From: Petrosia ficiformis
Taxonomy: Eukaryota > Porifera > Demospongiae > Haplosclerida > Petrosiidae
DNA: 64,000 nt
Assembly (NCBI GenBank): GCA_947044365.1
Contig: OX345651.1
Location: 4,078,926-4,142,925, forward strand
Direction: 5' to 3'
Shown here one piece after another: positions 44,787-58,269 of this stretch; within the stretch, counting starts at the first letter, position 1, and each line of letters starts with the position of its first letter. The translations under genes and the position numbers were made by a program. Under the pieces are notes generated by a model. That model searched no databases and was not told the DNA's origin. It saw nothing but the letters and a program-made list of their open reading frames with translations.

Positions 44787-47700
44787 ATGGCCTATTGGCT
44801 ATTAATGGTAGTAGCTGTAGCGTCTTTGTGTACCAAAACATCAGGTAAGAGCATAATAATAAAGCTCATAAATTATTTATCTTTAATTATTTGGCATGTT
44901 TACAGTTGATTGCTCATTTTTTCAGCCTGTTAATGTAATTGGATTTGCAGATAGATATTTTTTGGAGTATTGAGATATTTTTTTGTTCACTTTTATTGTT
45001 TCAGTATTTTGATCTTTCAAACATTATTAACATTGTATTTATCTTTAAATTTTCAGCTCAACCAGAGGTGCAATATTTTGCTGTTGATCTAGGGAATATG
45101 CTTGTTGCTTTTTTGTTCAGTGATGATGTTGATCCTTTAACCTGCGATGTCACTCAAATAACGTTTTTGGGCGATCCTGCTGGTGTCACCACATACACTC
45201 CAACAGGTGGTTCCTGCATATTGATGCAAGGTAGTCTGGCTGTAATTCTTTCACCTGCGGACTGGCAAGAAATTAATTCTAATTCTAATTTGATGACTGA
45301 CGATTCCAACACATATGTAACAATGACCAGTAATTTTGTACAGGGAATAAGTGGACCAAATATACCCATAGCCGATCCACTACAAGTGGATGATTTTATT
45401 GGTTTACCTGGGGGTGTTCCACCAGAGCTGATGCAGGTGGTCCTTGACTTAAACAATGGCACACTATATATACAGTTTAGTGTAGAAATTGATTCTTTAA
45501 ACGTTTCATTGATAACTATTGGAAACAGTATGTCTTCATATAAGCTTACCACTGGTGCTCAAGAAGCTATATCACATGATAGTGTCTTAGTGACCCTTCT
45601 CAACGTGGATTTGACAGCGTTGAAAATTCTAATACAGTCTTCTATCAATGGTAGTCACTGGGATGTTAATTTTCCTACCAATGCTGCTCTGACTTCATTA
45701 GGACTTGGTAACAATGAGACTACCGTAAAACTACAGGCGATTATTCCAGATAACACTGCTCCACTTCTACAAACATTCACACTAGATATGAATACAGGAA
45801 TTATGACAGTAACGTTTGATGAGCCAATGTCATCAGTAAACACACTGTCATTTGCTTCTATTACTAATTCAAGCACACTTCCTTTATCAGTAAACTATAC
45901 TCTAACTGACAATGTGGCTAATATTAGTGATACGTTAATATCATTTGTTATCGAACTCACCGATTCTGTCTTATTAAATATCCAATTCGATGAAAATGTT
46001 GCAAAAAGTATTTCTAATACATATTTGTATCTATCACCAACAAGCTTTTTTGACATTGGTGGTTCAACATTGATTGCAGCAAATCCTTCAATGGTCTCAG
46101 AATTTTTTTCTGATATTACTGCTCCAACACTAGTCTCCTTTGATGTTTTTGTAGATTTTGGTGTTCTCACACTAACCTTTTCAGAACCAATGAGCAAACA
46201 AAGTGTTGACGTTAGTGGTATATTTCTTATAGACAGTGGACTAGCTTCAACTCTAAGGCTTACCAGTGGAGAATTTGTAGAATTTAGTGACTTTAATAGA
46301 ATTGCTACAGTTACCCTTACACCCGATACACTCAATGATTTAAAACTACTGTTATTTAATGCTGTCTCTACAGACCTGTTTCTATTTTTGATGTCATCAA
46401 CTATTACAGATACAAGCGGCAATCCAGTTATAGAAATTCTACCATCAATGCCTCTTCAAGCGTCATCAGTTTTTCTAGACACAATGCATCCTTCTTTGCT
46501 ATACTTTTCACCTGTACAACGCCCACCACAAATCTATTCTCTGAATTTCATGTTCGATGAATATGTCGACATAAATGTTTTTGATGCTTCTGCACTTACA
46601 ATTATTCTAGACAGTGAAGCTTTTGGAACAGTTACTTTTAGTACTTTTAGTAATGGCACTGTAACTCAAATGGGTTTTGATATGGTGAACTATGAATTCA
46701 GCAGTTCTGATCTTGACGAACAGTTCTCAATCTTTTACCAGATTTCTTATTATTCTGGAAATATTAGTCTTACTTTTGCACCTCAACTGATTACTGATCT
46801 AGCTGGTCTGATACTTCAATCTCCAGGCACTCCAATAGTATCCAGTCATGTCACAGAGATAGATGATACAGGTGACCCATACCTTCAAGCTTTCAGTCTT
46901 GATTTAGTTACAGGTACAATGAGGATGAATTTTTCCGAAAATGTTCTGATCGTCTCTTCAGCAGATTCTCTTATGCTTGTCAATAGTGTGCCAATACCTA
47001 GTTTTAGTTTAGTATTAAGTCCATCTAGTTATTCCAATCTTCAATTAATGACAGGTAATTCTTTCACGATAACTCTTGATAGCGGAGATTTGAGTGAGCT
47101 GCTAGCTGAAGATACTATCGCTACTGATATCAGTAACACTTATCTTCATGTTCTTCCACAGTTTGCTGTTGATTATAGTGGAAATTATCTGAACAATACC
47201 AATCCAATACAGGTGAATGAAGTGTTAGTACCTGTAGTTATTCCTTCAAGTACTCCAGTTGAAGTTGAGCCTTCTTCAACCATTCTCGTGAGTGTGAGCA
47301 GCTCTGTAGTCTTGACAACTTCTACTTCAGAGTCTGTCATTTCCATTATAGAATCATCTTCAGTTACATTGACAGTACCACCAAGTCCTTCCCCCTTGCT
47401 CTCAACAACCAGTACTTCTGTTTTGTCTCCTTCCATATCTCCGATTATTTCTATGACCAGTATGTCTGTCGCACCCTCAGTTGTTTCTACGATCAGCACC
47501 TCTGTCGCACTCTCATCTTCTCCAACGATCAGTACCTCTGTCGCTCCCTCGATTGTTTCATCGTCTGCATCCACGATGTCTTTGGAAACAGTGATTTCTT
47601 CAGCAACAATCTCTACTTCGTTCTCATCTTCACAAGTAATAATGTCATCTATCATTCCCACATCTTCTCTTGTTGTAATACCTTCACCAAGTCCTATACC

Positions 47701-50700
47701 TCCATTGCTAATAAATGAAACACACCTTGACATGGATACAGGAATGCTCTCCATCCTCTTCTCAAGAGATATTTTAATTGATTCCGTCTCTATAGAAGGA
47801 AATTTCGTTTTTACAAATGTCACACTCGAATATGTATTAACAGTTAATGAAGATATCAATTTTGTTAATCCAGATAACGATAATGCAATTGATATCGCAA
47901 TAAACTTGTTGGATCTTGTTAACCTCAAAGCTATACAAATAAGTAGTTCTTGGTCTCTTTCCGTTGCTTCCGATGCTGTTACTGACACTAATGATAACGC
48001 CATTCAAGAACAGACTGTTCTTATTAACACTTTCATTCCAGATACTAGTCCACCACAATTACTTACATCCACGTTGGACATGGACAAAGGACAGCTCATT
48101 CTTACATTTAACGATCCTATTCTAGAACAGAGTGTCAATGTGTCTAATATCTACATTACAAGCTCGTTATCTAATTCCCCATCAGGTTATGGACTAGCCA
48201 GTAGTACAGTAATGTTTAGTGAGTACAATTCATTTACACTTACGATTACGAATTCTACACTTAATTTAATCAAAGCTGATATAAATATTGCTACAGAATT
48301 GGTGGATTCTTTTATATTCATTGATGCAGTGAATCTTGAAGATTACAACAATAATGTAATTGTCTCACCAGGTATTATCGCTCGACCAATCAACAGCTAT
48401 GTAAGTGACAGAACTGAGCCGTTACTTATCTCGTATCAACTGGACTTGGATTTGGGAACAATGATAATAACATTTAACGAACCAATTGATTCCATTGATA
48501 CAACCAATGCTTTTATAACCAAAGATCCTCCATTTGAGCCCATATCATCATCAGCTAGTATACTTGGAATAGTTACTGGATCTTCTGAGTCTAACACTGT
48601 TGTAAGCTTGTCAATTAGTAGTATAGAAGATATAAAACTCGCACTTTATGGTGGTACTAATGCCTATTTAAGCATACCATCTACATTTGCATCAGATACA
48701 TCTGGAAATTCCATTATTTCATTAGTTGAAGATGATCGAAAAGCTGCTAGTAATATTATTCCTGATACAGTTAGCCCACAGGTTAATGAATTCACTGTGT
48801 TAGCTAGTACACCAGAAGAAGCATCTATTACATTCATTTTTAATGAGAATATGATCCTTAACTCTATGGATGAAACAAGTATGAATATATCTATTGATAA
48901 TATGACATACAGCGGTTTCTCTGGTGGTATATGGTCAGCTTCTACTAATGACACCATTAATTACCAATTCAGCCAAGCTGACACACAGCAATCATTATTT
49001 GGAGCGAAATATCTCATTGCTAAAAATGCTGGTAAAATATTGGCTATTTTTGGATCAAATTTTGCTACTGATCTCAATGCCAATGTAGTTGAAGTACCTA
49101 ATGTTCCATTATTATATGCAGCTGTTAAACAAGATAACACTCCACCAACATTACAGTCTTTTGATCTTGATACCGATAGCGGATATTTTGTTGTCAGATT
49201 TTCAGAACCTGTTATTCTTTTGTCTATTACTGAAGGACTTCAGTTTCAGAATGCAAGCGTAGATCCTTCACACACACACTCACTAAATTCCAGCTCCTAC
49301 ACAGATAAAATTGGATTATACGGCAACAGTATAACAATAGTACTCGAACAAGAAGATTTATCGGCATTAGTAAACAACACAAATTTTGCTAGTACCACTG
49401 ATAACACTTACATTCTACCTACAACTCAACTGGCAGTTGATTACAGTGGAAATGAGTTGAGTGTCAGTGGTGGTGCAATCCAGGCAGTGTCTGTTATCAC
49501 TCCATTAACTGCTGAAAATCCTGCAGTGGTTGAAGGAGCAACGATGGATTTTGATAGCGGACTACTAGTACTCAGCTTTGATATATCTATCAATCCAACT
49601 GCAACTGTAACTTCTGAGATCAGTTTTACAAATGGAGACACCAGTTATAGTATCGAATCTAGTTCTGATGTAAGTAACATTGATGAGGAAAGTGTCATTG
49701 GTATTCAACTAGTCCAAAGTGATCTTAATGCTATTAAATTTATAATTATTAACTCTAATACATTGTGGAATATTTCATTAGGTATGAATGCCATCGTTAA
49801 TACTGATAATGTCGGAAATTTTCCACAAACAATTCAAATCACAAATATGACTCACGATACAACAGCTCCTAATGTTACTAGCTATTCACTTGACATGGAT
49901 TCTGGCACAGTGGCTATAACATTCAATGAGCCTGTATCTAACAGCACCTTCAATACAAGTAGCATTTGGCTTAGTGGATCAGCTAACATAGAGCCTACTG
50001 GATATCAACTGTCAAATAGCCAGCTTCTTACAACCTCCACATATAATACAATACTTGAATTCCAAATTCAGGAAGCAATTATTAATATGATCAAAGTTGA
50101 TGCTACAGTGGCTACAATGACAAGTAATAGTTATATTTTCTTCACTTTTAATGGTTTCCAAGACATCAGTGATAACAACTTACTTAGTTCACAGCAAAGT
50201 TTTCAGCCCACATTATACGTATCTGATACGACTTCACCAAGTCTCATTAGTTTCAATTTGGATATCGATAATGGAGTTCTTTCCCTTACTTTTGATGAAC
50301 CTGTAGATGCTGCAAGCTTCAATCCAGAAAGTGTCAAAATATTTAATTCAGATATATCAGACAGTGTTACTATCCTGAATTACTCGGTACAGAGTAATGG
50401 TTACAGCACAGACATTATCTTAATGATTACTTCTAACACTCTCAGTGACATTAAACTGTTAATTAGTTCCTCTGGTGTGATACAAGCCTACCTGAGTATG
50501 CCCAGCTCTAGTATTACTGATGTAGCTGGAAATTTAGCTGTTGAAGTGTCAGAATCAGATCCCCTAAGAGCTTCAGATGTGGTTGCAGATACTACCGCAC
50601 CTGCACTTGTTAGTATAACAGCTGGTAACGAAAATGAGCGAACAATTAGTCTAACATTTAATGAATATATTCAACCATCAAGTTGGAATGGAGCAGGGTT

Positions 50701-53700
50701 AATGCTACTACTTAACAGTACTATTGGATCCAATACATACACTGAGTTTACTGATGGAACAGTTTCAAGTGCTATCTCTACCTCAGTGATATATACAATC
50801 AGTAATACAAAGTTTCAACCACTTCTTTCAATCCATTATCAACAAGCTTATTACTCTGGTAGCATTGGTATCACTTTTGGATCAAATCTAATTACAGATC
50901 TCAATGGCAATGCTGTGAATTCACTCGCTACACCAGTATACTATAATAGTATGCAAACAGATCCAGTCAGACCAGAGCTAGTTGAATTTGAGTTAGATCT
51001 CGACTCTAGTTCTCTCATTATTACATTCTCTGAAAATGTTCTGGTGAATACAATACCAGGCAATGTGAGAATACAAAACAGTGCTTCTTCTCCATCTCAG
51101 CTGTTCACACTTACTTCAAGTTCGTATTCTTCGCAAGAAGGTTCAAATGGTCTTACTATAACTATCACACTATTTTCATCTGATGTCATTGCTCTAGCAA
51201 CTAATGACCAAATGGCCACTTCTATTGATGACACATACCTTGTGCTTAACAGTGGCTTTGCTGTTGATTACAGTGGAAACTATCTTTCATCACAAACTGA
51301 TGGAGTCCAAGCTACTTCTTTTGCTGAACTGACTGGCCCTATAAATCCACAAGTTACATCATTTGATCTGGATTTAGATTCCGATCAGTTAACACTCCAC
51401 TTCGACACTGCCGTTGATGTATCAACTCTTAAGCCATCTGCAATAGTATTGGTGAATGAAAGTACAGTTAGTGACTCCACTTTCAAAATCAGTCTATCTA
51501 ATGTCACAGTTATAGCACAAGGTCAACAAACAGATTTCCGAATCCTCCTAAACAATAACGATATTGTAAATGTGAAACGAAATCCACTATGTTATACTGC
51601 AGATAATTGTTATGCTATATTTGAGGAAGGATTAGTTATAAGCAGTGATAATCTACCTTCTTTAGGCATTACAAATCCTATTCAAGTCTCCAATATTCTG
51701 GAAGACGTTACACCACCACGCTTTCTTTCCTTTCCTGTATTTGACCTGAATAGTGGGTACTTTACTATTATATTCTCTGAACCAGTTAATGGATCTAGTA
51801 CTGACTATACAGAAATTAAGTTCGCTAACAGTGAGTCTAATCCTTCACAAGTTGTCACGCTAACTGAAGGATATACATCTCCAGATCATGTTGAGATTGA
51901 TTTTAATCTTCATAAAAATGACCTTAATGCTATTAAATACATTTTAGATCTTTGCACTGAGGTTTCAAATTGCTGGCTCAATCTTCCTTCATTTATCATT
52001 GCCGATATAGGATCAAATCCATTTCTACATTCTAACTATAAGCCAGGAGCTGATGCCAGTTTCCATCAACCATCAGTTTTTATTCCTGATAGTACTCCAC
52101 CAAAATTGGAATCTGTTTCCATTGATATGGACATTGGGCAACTTGTCTTGTCATTTGACGAGGTAATAAATGAAGAAGACTTCACACCTTCAGATGTGAC
52201 ATTATTGAACTCTCAATCTGGTGAGATCTCACTTGTCCTAAGCAACCAAACAACATTTTCTCGTACAAGTCAAGGCACTGCTATCGAATTGATACTGAGT
52301 GTAGATGATCTAAATTGGCTCAAAGCAAGAAATACGTTTACATCAGAAACTGATTCACATTTATCCTTGTCCACTGACATGGCTGATGTATCTGATAACA
52401 TGTTTGTTAATATACCTACAGAATCAGCTATGCAAATATCTATATTTACACCAGATACAACAGATCCTCAGCTTGTGTCATTTGATCTGTTTAATATAGA
52501 CAATGGATCTTTCTTCATATCTTTTGATGAGCCAATGGATGCAAGTACACTCAATACATCATTTATAACACTTGTTAGTGGTACAGTAGGGGATGTCACT
52601 AGCTACCAACTTACTGATGGTTCAGCAACACCAGTTAATGAAGATAAGCTTACTTTTATGATACAACTTACTCAAAGTGATCGTGTTGCTATAAAACTGC
52701 TACCTGAATTAGCAACTAGTGATGGTAATACATTCATTGCGTTAGGTTCATCAGCTCTTCTAGATACAGCTCAAAATTCAAATATAGAGATATCATTAAG
52801 TTCAGCTATGAAAGTTACTAATGGTGGATATATTGCTGACACATCTCCATCAATTCTCTCATCAGCTGAGCTTGACTTGAATTCAGGGGAGATTAAACTA
52901 GTATTTGATGATGTAATTAATGCTGCAACATTTGCCCCAACTCTACTCACAATTCAAAACCAGTCTGCCATTACAGACGGTACTTCATACAAGTTAACTA
53001 GCAGTTCACAAGAAAGTCAAAGTTCTGACATCATACAAATCAACCTCGATATAACAGATCTAAACAACATCAAAGCAGACTTATTTCTAGCCACAAAAGT
53101 CGATAATTCATATATCAGTTTTCCATCAAACATTGCTCAGGATATTGAGGGACGGTCTGTTATAAGTATACCAGATACAGAAGGTCATATGGTATCAGTG
53201 TATATTATGGACACTACATCTCCCAATTTAGTATCATATAATCTTGACATGAATACAGGTCTAGCAATAATGACATTTGATGAAGCGATACTTCTTACTT
53301 CCTTCACACCAGCTGGGATTACTTTTCAAAACAATGTAAGTTCTCCAACTACATCATATCAACTACAAGGTGGAGAATTGATTCCTGATACAGCGAATGC
53401 AGTTACTGATACTCTTGTTACTTTGATGTTCAGTAATAATGATTTGAATGAAATTAAAAGTAGAACTACACTTGCAACTGGTATAAGTGATTCACACCTC
53501 AGTGTTAGTTCGTCATTTATTACTGATACAGCGAGCAATATTATCATGAGCTCAATCATACAAGCTAATGAGTACTTGAAAGATGTTACACTTCCTAAAC
53601 TGGCACAAGCCAATCTTGATCTCAGATCAAATGCAAAAATGATTCTCATATTTTCAGAAGCAATTAGATTTACTGAAAGTCTCATTGATAAAGTACAACT

Positions 53701-56086
53701 ACAGAATCAATTGCATAATCCTACTGAAGTGATTGCCTTGGATTCTTCTGGAACAGCTGCTAAAACAGCACTTGATGAAATCACTATTAATTTCTCTGAT
53801 GAGCAAACTACTAAACTCCTTAGTGATGATAATATTGCATCAAGAACAAGTAATGCATTTGTGTATCTGTCCTCTGGTGCTATATATGATTATAGTGAAG
53901 GGGCTGGACAAACAGTGGATGATGTCACTAAACAGATAAGCAATCTATGTAAGTTATTGTTGCTGTATGTATTGATAACCTGATAATGATGAAAGATGCT
54001 TTACGATATGGGTCAATGCCAGCCGAGTCCCATTGGCGTAGTTGGTAGAGCAATGGCCTATTAAGCCAGGGTCATGGTCTCGACTCCCACCTAGATATTT
54101 AGTATCTTTTCTCCTAATGTATCTTACTTGAATTCTAACCTTACCATTTTTCTTTGAATTATTTAAACACTGTTTAAGAATTCCAGCAGTGGAGAATTAT
54201 AGCTTGAATGAAAACACAAACAAGAAAACCAAATAGATTTGTTCATTTTTTTTTCATCTCAGATCGTACTTGTTTTAATGTTCAGACATATAATAACTTG
54301 ACTTTGGGTACGTGTGACTCTTGTGCATCATTATGTGTAAGTGGATGCACAGGATCACAGAAGATTGCTGGTGACGGAGGATGCAATAAGTGTGATGTCA
54401 TCACTGTGGATTATTACGGCAACCAGGTATATAATTATAAATTGAGTCTTTGTATACTGGAGTTAATCTTTCACATTTTTCTTCCACAGGTCACTTGCTT
54501 ATCTAGTGGTAGTAGCTGCCCAGAAACACACTATCCAGATACTAGTTCTTCATACACAGGACTAACATCAAATGGCAAGCTCTGTAGGCCTTGTAACGAG
54601 GATTGTGCTACTTGCACTGGTCCAGGGGCTGATAATTGCATGTCGTGTCAAACAGCTTTAGTACTAGATGGAGCAGCTATAGTTCAATGTCTAACAAGTT
54701 GTCCTTCATCACAGAATAGCTCAAATTGCTACTATTGTCATTCTCAATGTAATGGTTGCTTTGGTCCTAGCAATACAGACTGTGTATCATGTGTTGATAA
54801 GTCATTAGTGAACTCCAATGGACAAGAAGTATGTGTACCATCTTGCCAGAGTGATGAATACTTAGCCGATATTAATGGAGAATACTTGTGTATACCATGC
54901 CACAAGGAGTGTAATGGCTGTACTGGTCCATCAAACTCAGACTGTATTGAATGCAAAAACTACAATAACTCATTTATTGCCATCAATGAGTGCACACCAA
55001 CTTGTCCATTTGGTTCCTATGGTGACAGCAGCAGTACTTGCGTAGCATGTGATCCACAGTGTAGTGGTTGTACTGGTCCATCTAGTTCTAACTGTACTGA
55101 TTGTCTTGAAGATACTGTGTCATTATCAGGTGGTGAGGATGTGTGTGTTCCTAATTGTCCCGTATGGCAGGTTTATGATATTAATGACGAATCATGTGTA
55201 CTATCAAAGTAAGCTATTTTAATTATTAATAAAACCCGATGTATCTTAGCTATTCATGAAATTTAGATTGGGATGTGTGCATTAGCATGCAAAAATTTGA
55301 AACTGACAAATCTATATATATATCTACGTAGCAATATCTTTACCTAATTAAATCTATATATGTTCAATGCATGATATAGTAGTATTACTATAATTATCAC
55401 ATTCATATTAAGGTTATTTTAGAAAGGATTGCTGTAATCTTATTTCTGTATACATAGCTCGGCTCAGATAACAACCATTGTGATCTCTTCTGTTGTGGGT
55501 GTTATTCTCATAATATTGGCACTATTATGTGCTTGCTGTTGTGTGTATCGCTGTAGAAGGAAATATAATGGACCATACTCAGACTTCAATCTCAAGGCAA
55601 GTATAACGAATGATAAGTATGTATATGTCACAGGTTCACTATAAACTCAGTGCAAACTTGAGCAACAACTAACTTTTATTATGAAAATGTGTTTATTTAT
55701 ATAAAGAACTGAATCATGTGATATCTCTGGAACAATAATATAAACTGTTCAGTGTCTGACAGGACAGAAAACATCATCACTGTCTTATCATTGTACATTG
55801 AGAAGTCAATTAGTCTTGAGATTGTGACAGTTTATGGTATATTTAGTTAGAGTACAGTTAACATCCGATGTAAACTCAGTAATTTGCTTCTACTCCAGCT
55901 GTACAGAATTCATATGGTATCTTAATAATTAATGAATTCAAATATTTAGTTGCTATGGTAACATGTAATCATAATTATGTAATGTGTATATATATATCAG
56001 CATGTTGTTATAGTGTCAAATATCTTCTACAGGAAAAGGGGGGAGTATCATTCCTCACAGCAAAGAGCAAAACAAGTCGTTTATAA
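44787..56086 (+). CDS. Giant single-pass cell-surface protein with SWM-type repeats and furin-like Cys repeats
   Basis: Exons 44787-44844, 45057-53948, 54263-54426, 54490-55208, 55458-55596 and 56033-56086 join in phase to 3341 residues. Exon 1 encodes a signal peptide (MAYWLLMVVAVASLCTKTS). The 8.9-kb second exon carries about 22 repeats of 110-130 residues with the signature (T/S)PxLxSFxLDxDxGxLxLTFxEPV, a DLNxIK-like middle and a D..GN end, as in the SWM/SwmB beta-sandwich family; many N-glycosylation sites. Residues from 47226-47700 form a Ser/Thr-rich mucin-like linker. Exons 3-4 give four furin-like repeats (CNGCTGPSNSDCIEC type). Exon 5 has the membrane helix (IVISSVVGVILIILALLC) then CCCVYRCRRKY. 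The last intron starts with GC (AAG|GCAAGT). If it is retained, translation stops at 55644 with a different tail. Adhesion or receptor role is inferred. Confidence 0.88.
47226..47700 (+). other. Ser/Thr-rich mucin-like linker within the giant protein
   Basis: About 155 residues dominated by Ser, Thr, Pro and Val, with repeats such as TISTSVAPS and PSPSPL. It sits exactly between the first and second five-domain blocks and is probably O-glycosylated and extended (inference). Confidence 0.8.
54025..54095 (+). other. tRNA-like / SINE-head sequence in an intron
   Basis: An A-box-like TGGCGTAGTTGG, an anticodon-arm-like TGGC..GCCA hairpin with a 7-base loop CTATTAA, and a B-box-like GGTCTCGACTCCC stand in tRNA order and spacing. 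Acceptor-stem and D-stem pairing is poor, so it is more likely a decayed tRNA or the head of a tRNA-derived SINE than a working tRNA. Intron 2 of the giant protein gene. Confidence 0.45.
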
Positions 56087-56208
56087 GCATTTTTTTAAAA
56101 ACACAATTATTATGTCAAGTAATATTTTTAATTTTAGCCAACTTCTACGTTTTATTTGAAATGTTTATAATTATAATAATAATACATGTACAGTAATTTA
56201 TTTTTGTT
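56087..56208. other. Short convergent intergenic region
   Basis: 122 bases between the stop codons of the giant protein (+) and B-box/NHL protein 1 (-). AT-rich, with AATAAT-type words on both strands; the poly(A) signals may overlap. Confidence 0.5.
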
Positions 56209-58269
56209 TCATACTATTGTTTCATATAATTTCCCATACACGTCTTGCAAAAAAAAGATTTTAACTTTCTTGTCTCCATCGTCAAGAACTACCAGACACT
56301 GTTTTTTATCACAGTAGGCAATACTTCGAGGATTGCTCAAAGTCGTTTCGTCTCCTAGGTGTGATAAGAGAGTTCCTTTTGGTGAGAAAAAAGACACTCT
56401 GTGGTTTTTGGGGTCTGCAACTGCTGTAATGCCTTTGGTAATAGTAGTGACTGCAAATGGATGCTTGAGTATCTTCTGTTGGTTTTCCATCTGTTTAGAA
56501 CTCCACATTTCTGTGTGTAGAGAAAATTTACGAATGCAACAATTGTTTATGTCTGCAACAATGAAGTATGGATTACTACCATATGTATCATATGCTAAGC
56601 CTGTAGTAATACTAACAGGGCGTGCATTCATCTTGCTAATAGAGGTTGCTGAATCGGTTGTCAATGATGAGCCACTTTGCGCCAGCATTGGTTGCATTGA
56701 TATCTTGTTTCTCACTTTTCCTTTGTTGTTGACAATATAAACACTGCCATCTACAGTGTCCATTATATAAGCATACATCTTGTGATCTGTATCATATCCA
56801 AATGCTAAACCTCCAGGACATTTAATAGCAGAGAAAGGAAAATTACGAGGCAAATGTGACTTAGCTAAATTAATCTTTTTAATGTGTGATTCACCAATTC
56901 CTTTCCGATCAACCATCAATAGCTCGTTCGTTTCAGAGTTATAAGCTATTGTGGAAGGCTCACATCCACCACAATCTATCACACGAACTTGCACCAAAGA
57001 ACCTTTATCAATGTTTAAGACTCTCAAGCAATGGCTACTTGGATCACTTATAATAATATCTTGTTGTGGTGTTATACAGACATCATATGGATTCACAAAA
57101 TCATTAGGAGCTTTCTTGAGAGATTCAGCAGTTATAGTTATGATGGACTTGTTAGATGAACTAGCAGAGCCCACAGAATATGGCATAATTGTGCTAGTCA
57201 TAGAAGATGAAAGAGATGTACCTTCAGATCGTTGGTTTTTAGTTTGGTTACTAACACTCGATGTTCTTTCTGAACTTAGTGTACGAAAATGTGAAAGGTC
57301 TGGAGGATGAAGAGGAGAATAGGTTGGGTATTGGGGCTGCCTTAATAAGCTTTCTGATCTATATAAACTGAGGGTGTCATTGTGTAAGCTAACAAAATTG
57401 TTGGGTGCTCTTTTTAGGGAGTCATTTATACAGGGATGGTTAGATGGAATAGGAGGGGAGATACAATATGATGTACTTGTATTCACAGAAGAAAATGACA
57501 CACTGTCATTTTTTTCAGAGGGATGTTCACTAATGGTAAATGTTCCTCCTGAACTTAGTGTATGAGAACGATTTGGTGGAGGAAGAAGTAAGGATATGTT
57601 GCTATACTCAGGAAATGAAGTAGGACGGAGTTGTCTTTGTGGATTGAGAGTATCATACAAACCCTGATGTCTTGTAAATGAGAATCTCAACTGTGGAGAA
57701 TATTTATGAATTGTTCTCTGCAGTTCGGTTTTTTTAACCTTGATTTCAGGTATTACGATAGAAGCCCAAGCATTTTCTACATGAGAATGAATTCGGTCTT
57801 CTACTATATTGATACTGTCACCAGAGCAAGCTAGTTGTTTCATTTCATCACGGGCTCTTCCAATAGCTTGAACCTGAACCCGTTTTGTGTCTTGTAACTC
57901 CATTATCTTCCTTTTGTACCATTCGTCGAAGTCTGTTCTTACTTTTCTGTGGAAAATTTCTACTTCCCCATCATCTTTATCGCACTTCTGTTGATGCTCT
58001 TTCTTTGATCTGCTGATTGACTTTTGGAGTTCTTTAATGCTCGAAAGAAGATTTTTAGCTTTGCGAAACTGTTTTTCAGTGATCTGCTTCTGTTCTTGGA
58101 AGTATTCACGATACTCAATGATTTGATGGTATCTATGTTGCTCAGCTCGAAGACAGTTGGGACACATCAGCTCATTACATTCTTTACAAAAGTATTTGCA
58201 ATATTCTCTCATGTTGTGTCTCTGACATGGAGGAGGCTGAAGAGTGACTGTTAAAGATTTTTGTTCCAT
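56209..58269 (-). CDS. B-box, coiled-coil, NHL-repeat protein 1 (TRIM-like without RING)
   Basis: Single exon, 686 residues. B-box2 zinc finger with C15, H18, C28, C31, C36, C39, H45 and H48. A long, highly charged coiled coil spans about residues 55-200, then a Ser-rich linker (about 215-380) containing repeated LSSERTSSVS-like and KAPN(D/N)FV words. The C-terminal NHL-like propeller (about 385-680) has YDVCITPQQDIIISDPSSHC, GLAYDTYGSNPYFIVADINN and NPRSIAYCDKKQCLVVLDDG. The layout resembles TRIM2/3/32/71 proteins, but the RING and filamin domains are absent, so ubiquitin-ligase activity is not expected by itself. Divergent from Death-domain gene 1, with 185 bases between ATGs; paralogue of the gene at 61182. 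Confidence 0.88.
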   Translation of the reverse strand: MEQKSLTVTLQPPPCQRHNMREYCKYFCKECNELMCPNCLRAEQHRYHQIIEYREYFQEQKQITEKQFRKAKNLLSSIKELQKSISRSKKEHQQKCDKDDGEVEIFHRKVRTDFDEWYKRKIMELQDTKRVQVQAIGRARDEMKQLACSGDSINIVEDRIHSHVENAWASIVIPEIKVKKTELQRTIHKYSPQLRFSFTRHQGLYDTLNPQRQLRPTSFPEYSNISLLLPPPNRSHTLSSGGTFTISEHPSEKNDSVSFSSVNTSTSYCISPPIPSNHPCINDSLKRAPNNFVSLHNDTLSLYRSESLLRQPQYPTYSPLHPPDLSHFRTLSSERTSSVSNQTKNQRSEGTSLSSSMTSTIMPYSVGSASSSNKSIITITAESLKKAPNDFVNPYDVCITPQQDIIISDPSSHCLRVLNIDKGSLVQVRVIDCGGCEPSTIAYNSETNELLMVDRKGIGESHIKKINLAKSHLPRNFPFSAIKCPGGLAFGYDTDHKMYAYIMDTVDGSVYIVNNKGKVRNKISMQPMLAQSGSSLTTDSATSISKMNARPVSITTGLAYDTYGSNPYFIVADINNCCIRKFSLHTEMWSSKQMENQQKILKHPFAVTTITKGITAVADPKNHRVSFFSPKGTLLSHLGDETTLSNPRSIAYCDKKQCLVVLDDGDKKVKIFFLQDVYGKLYETIV

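Noticed and set aside
45154..49641. Minus-strand open frames of 60-270 codons inside the giant gene
   Set aside because: Shadows of the long plus-strand exon; no family resemblance and no splice structure.
54025..54095. Functional tRNA gene
   Set aside because: Box-like motifs are present, but the acceptor and D stems do not pair; kept as a tRNA-like/SINE candidate only.
56333..58254. Plus-strand frames opposite the B-box/NHL genes
   Set aside because: Antisense shadows of the minus-strand coding exon.
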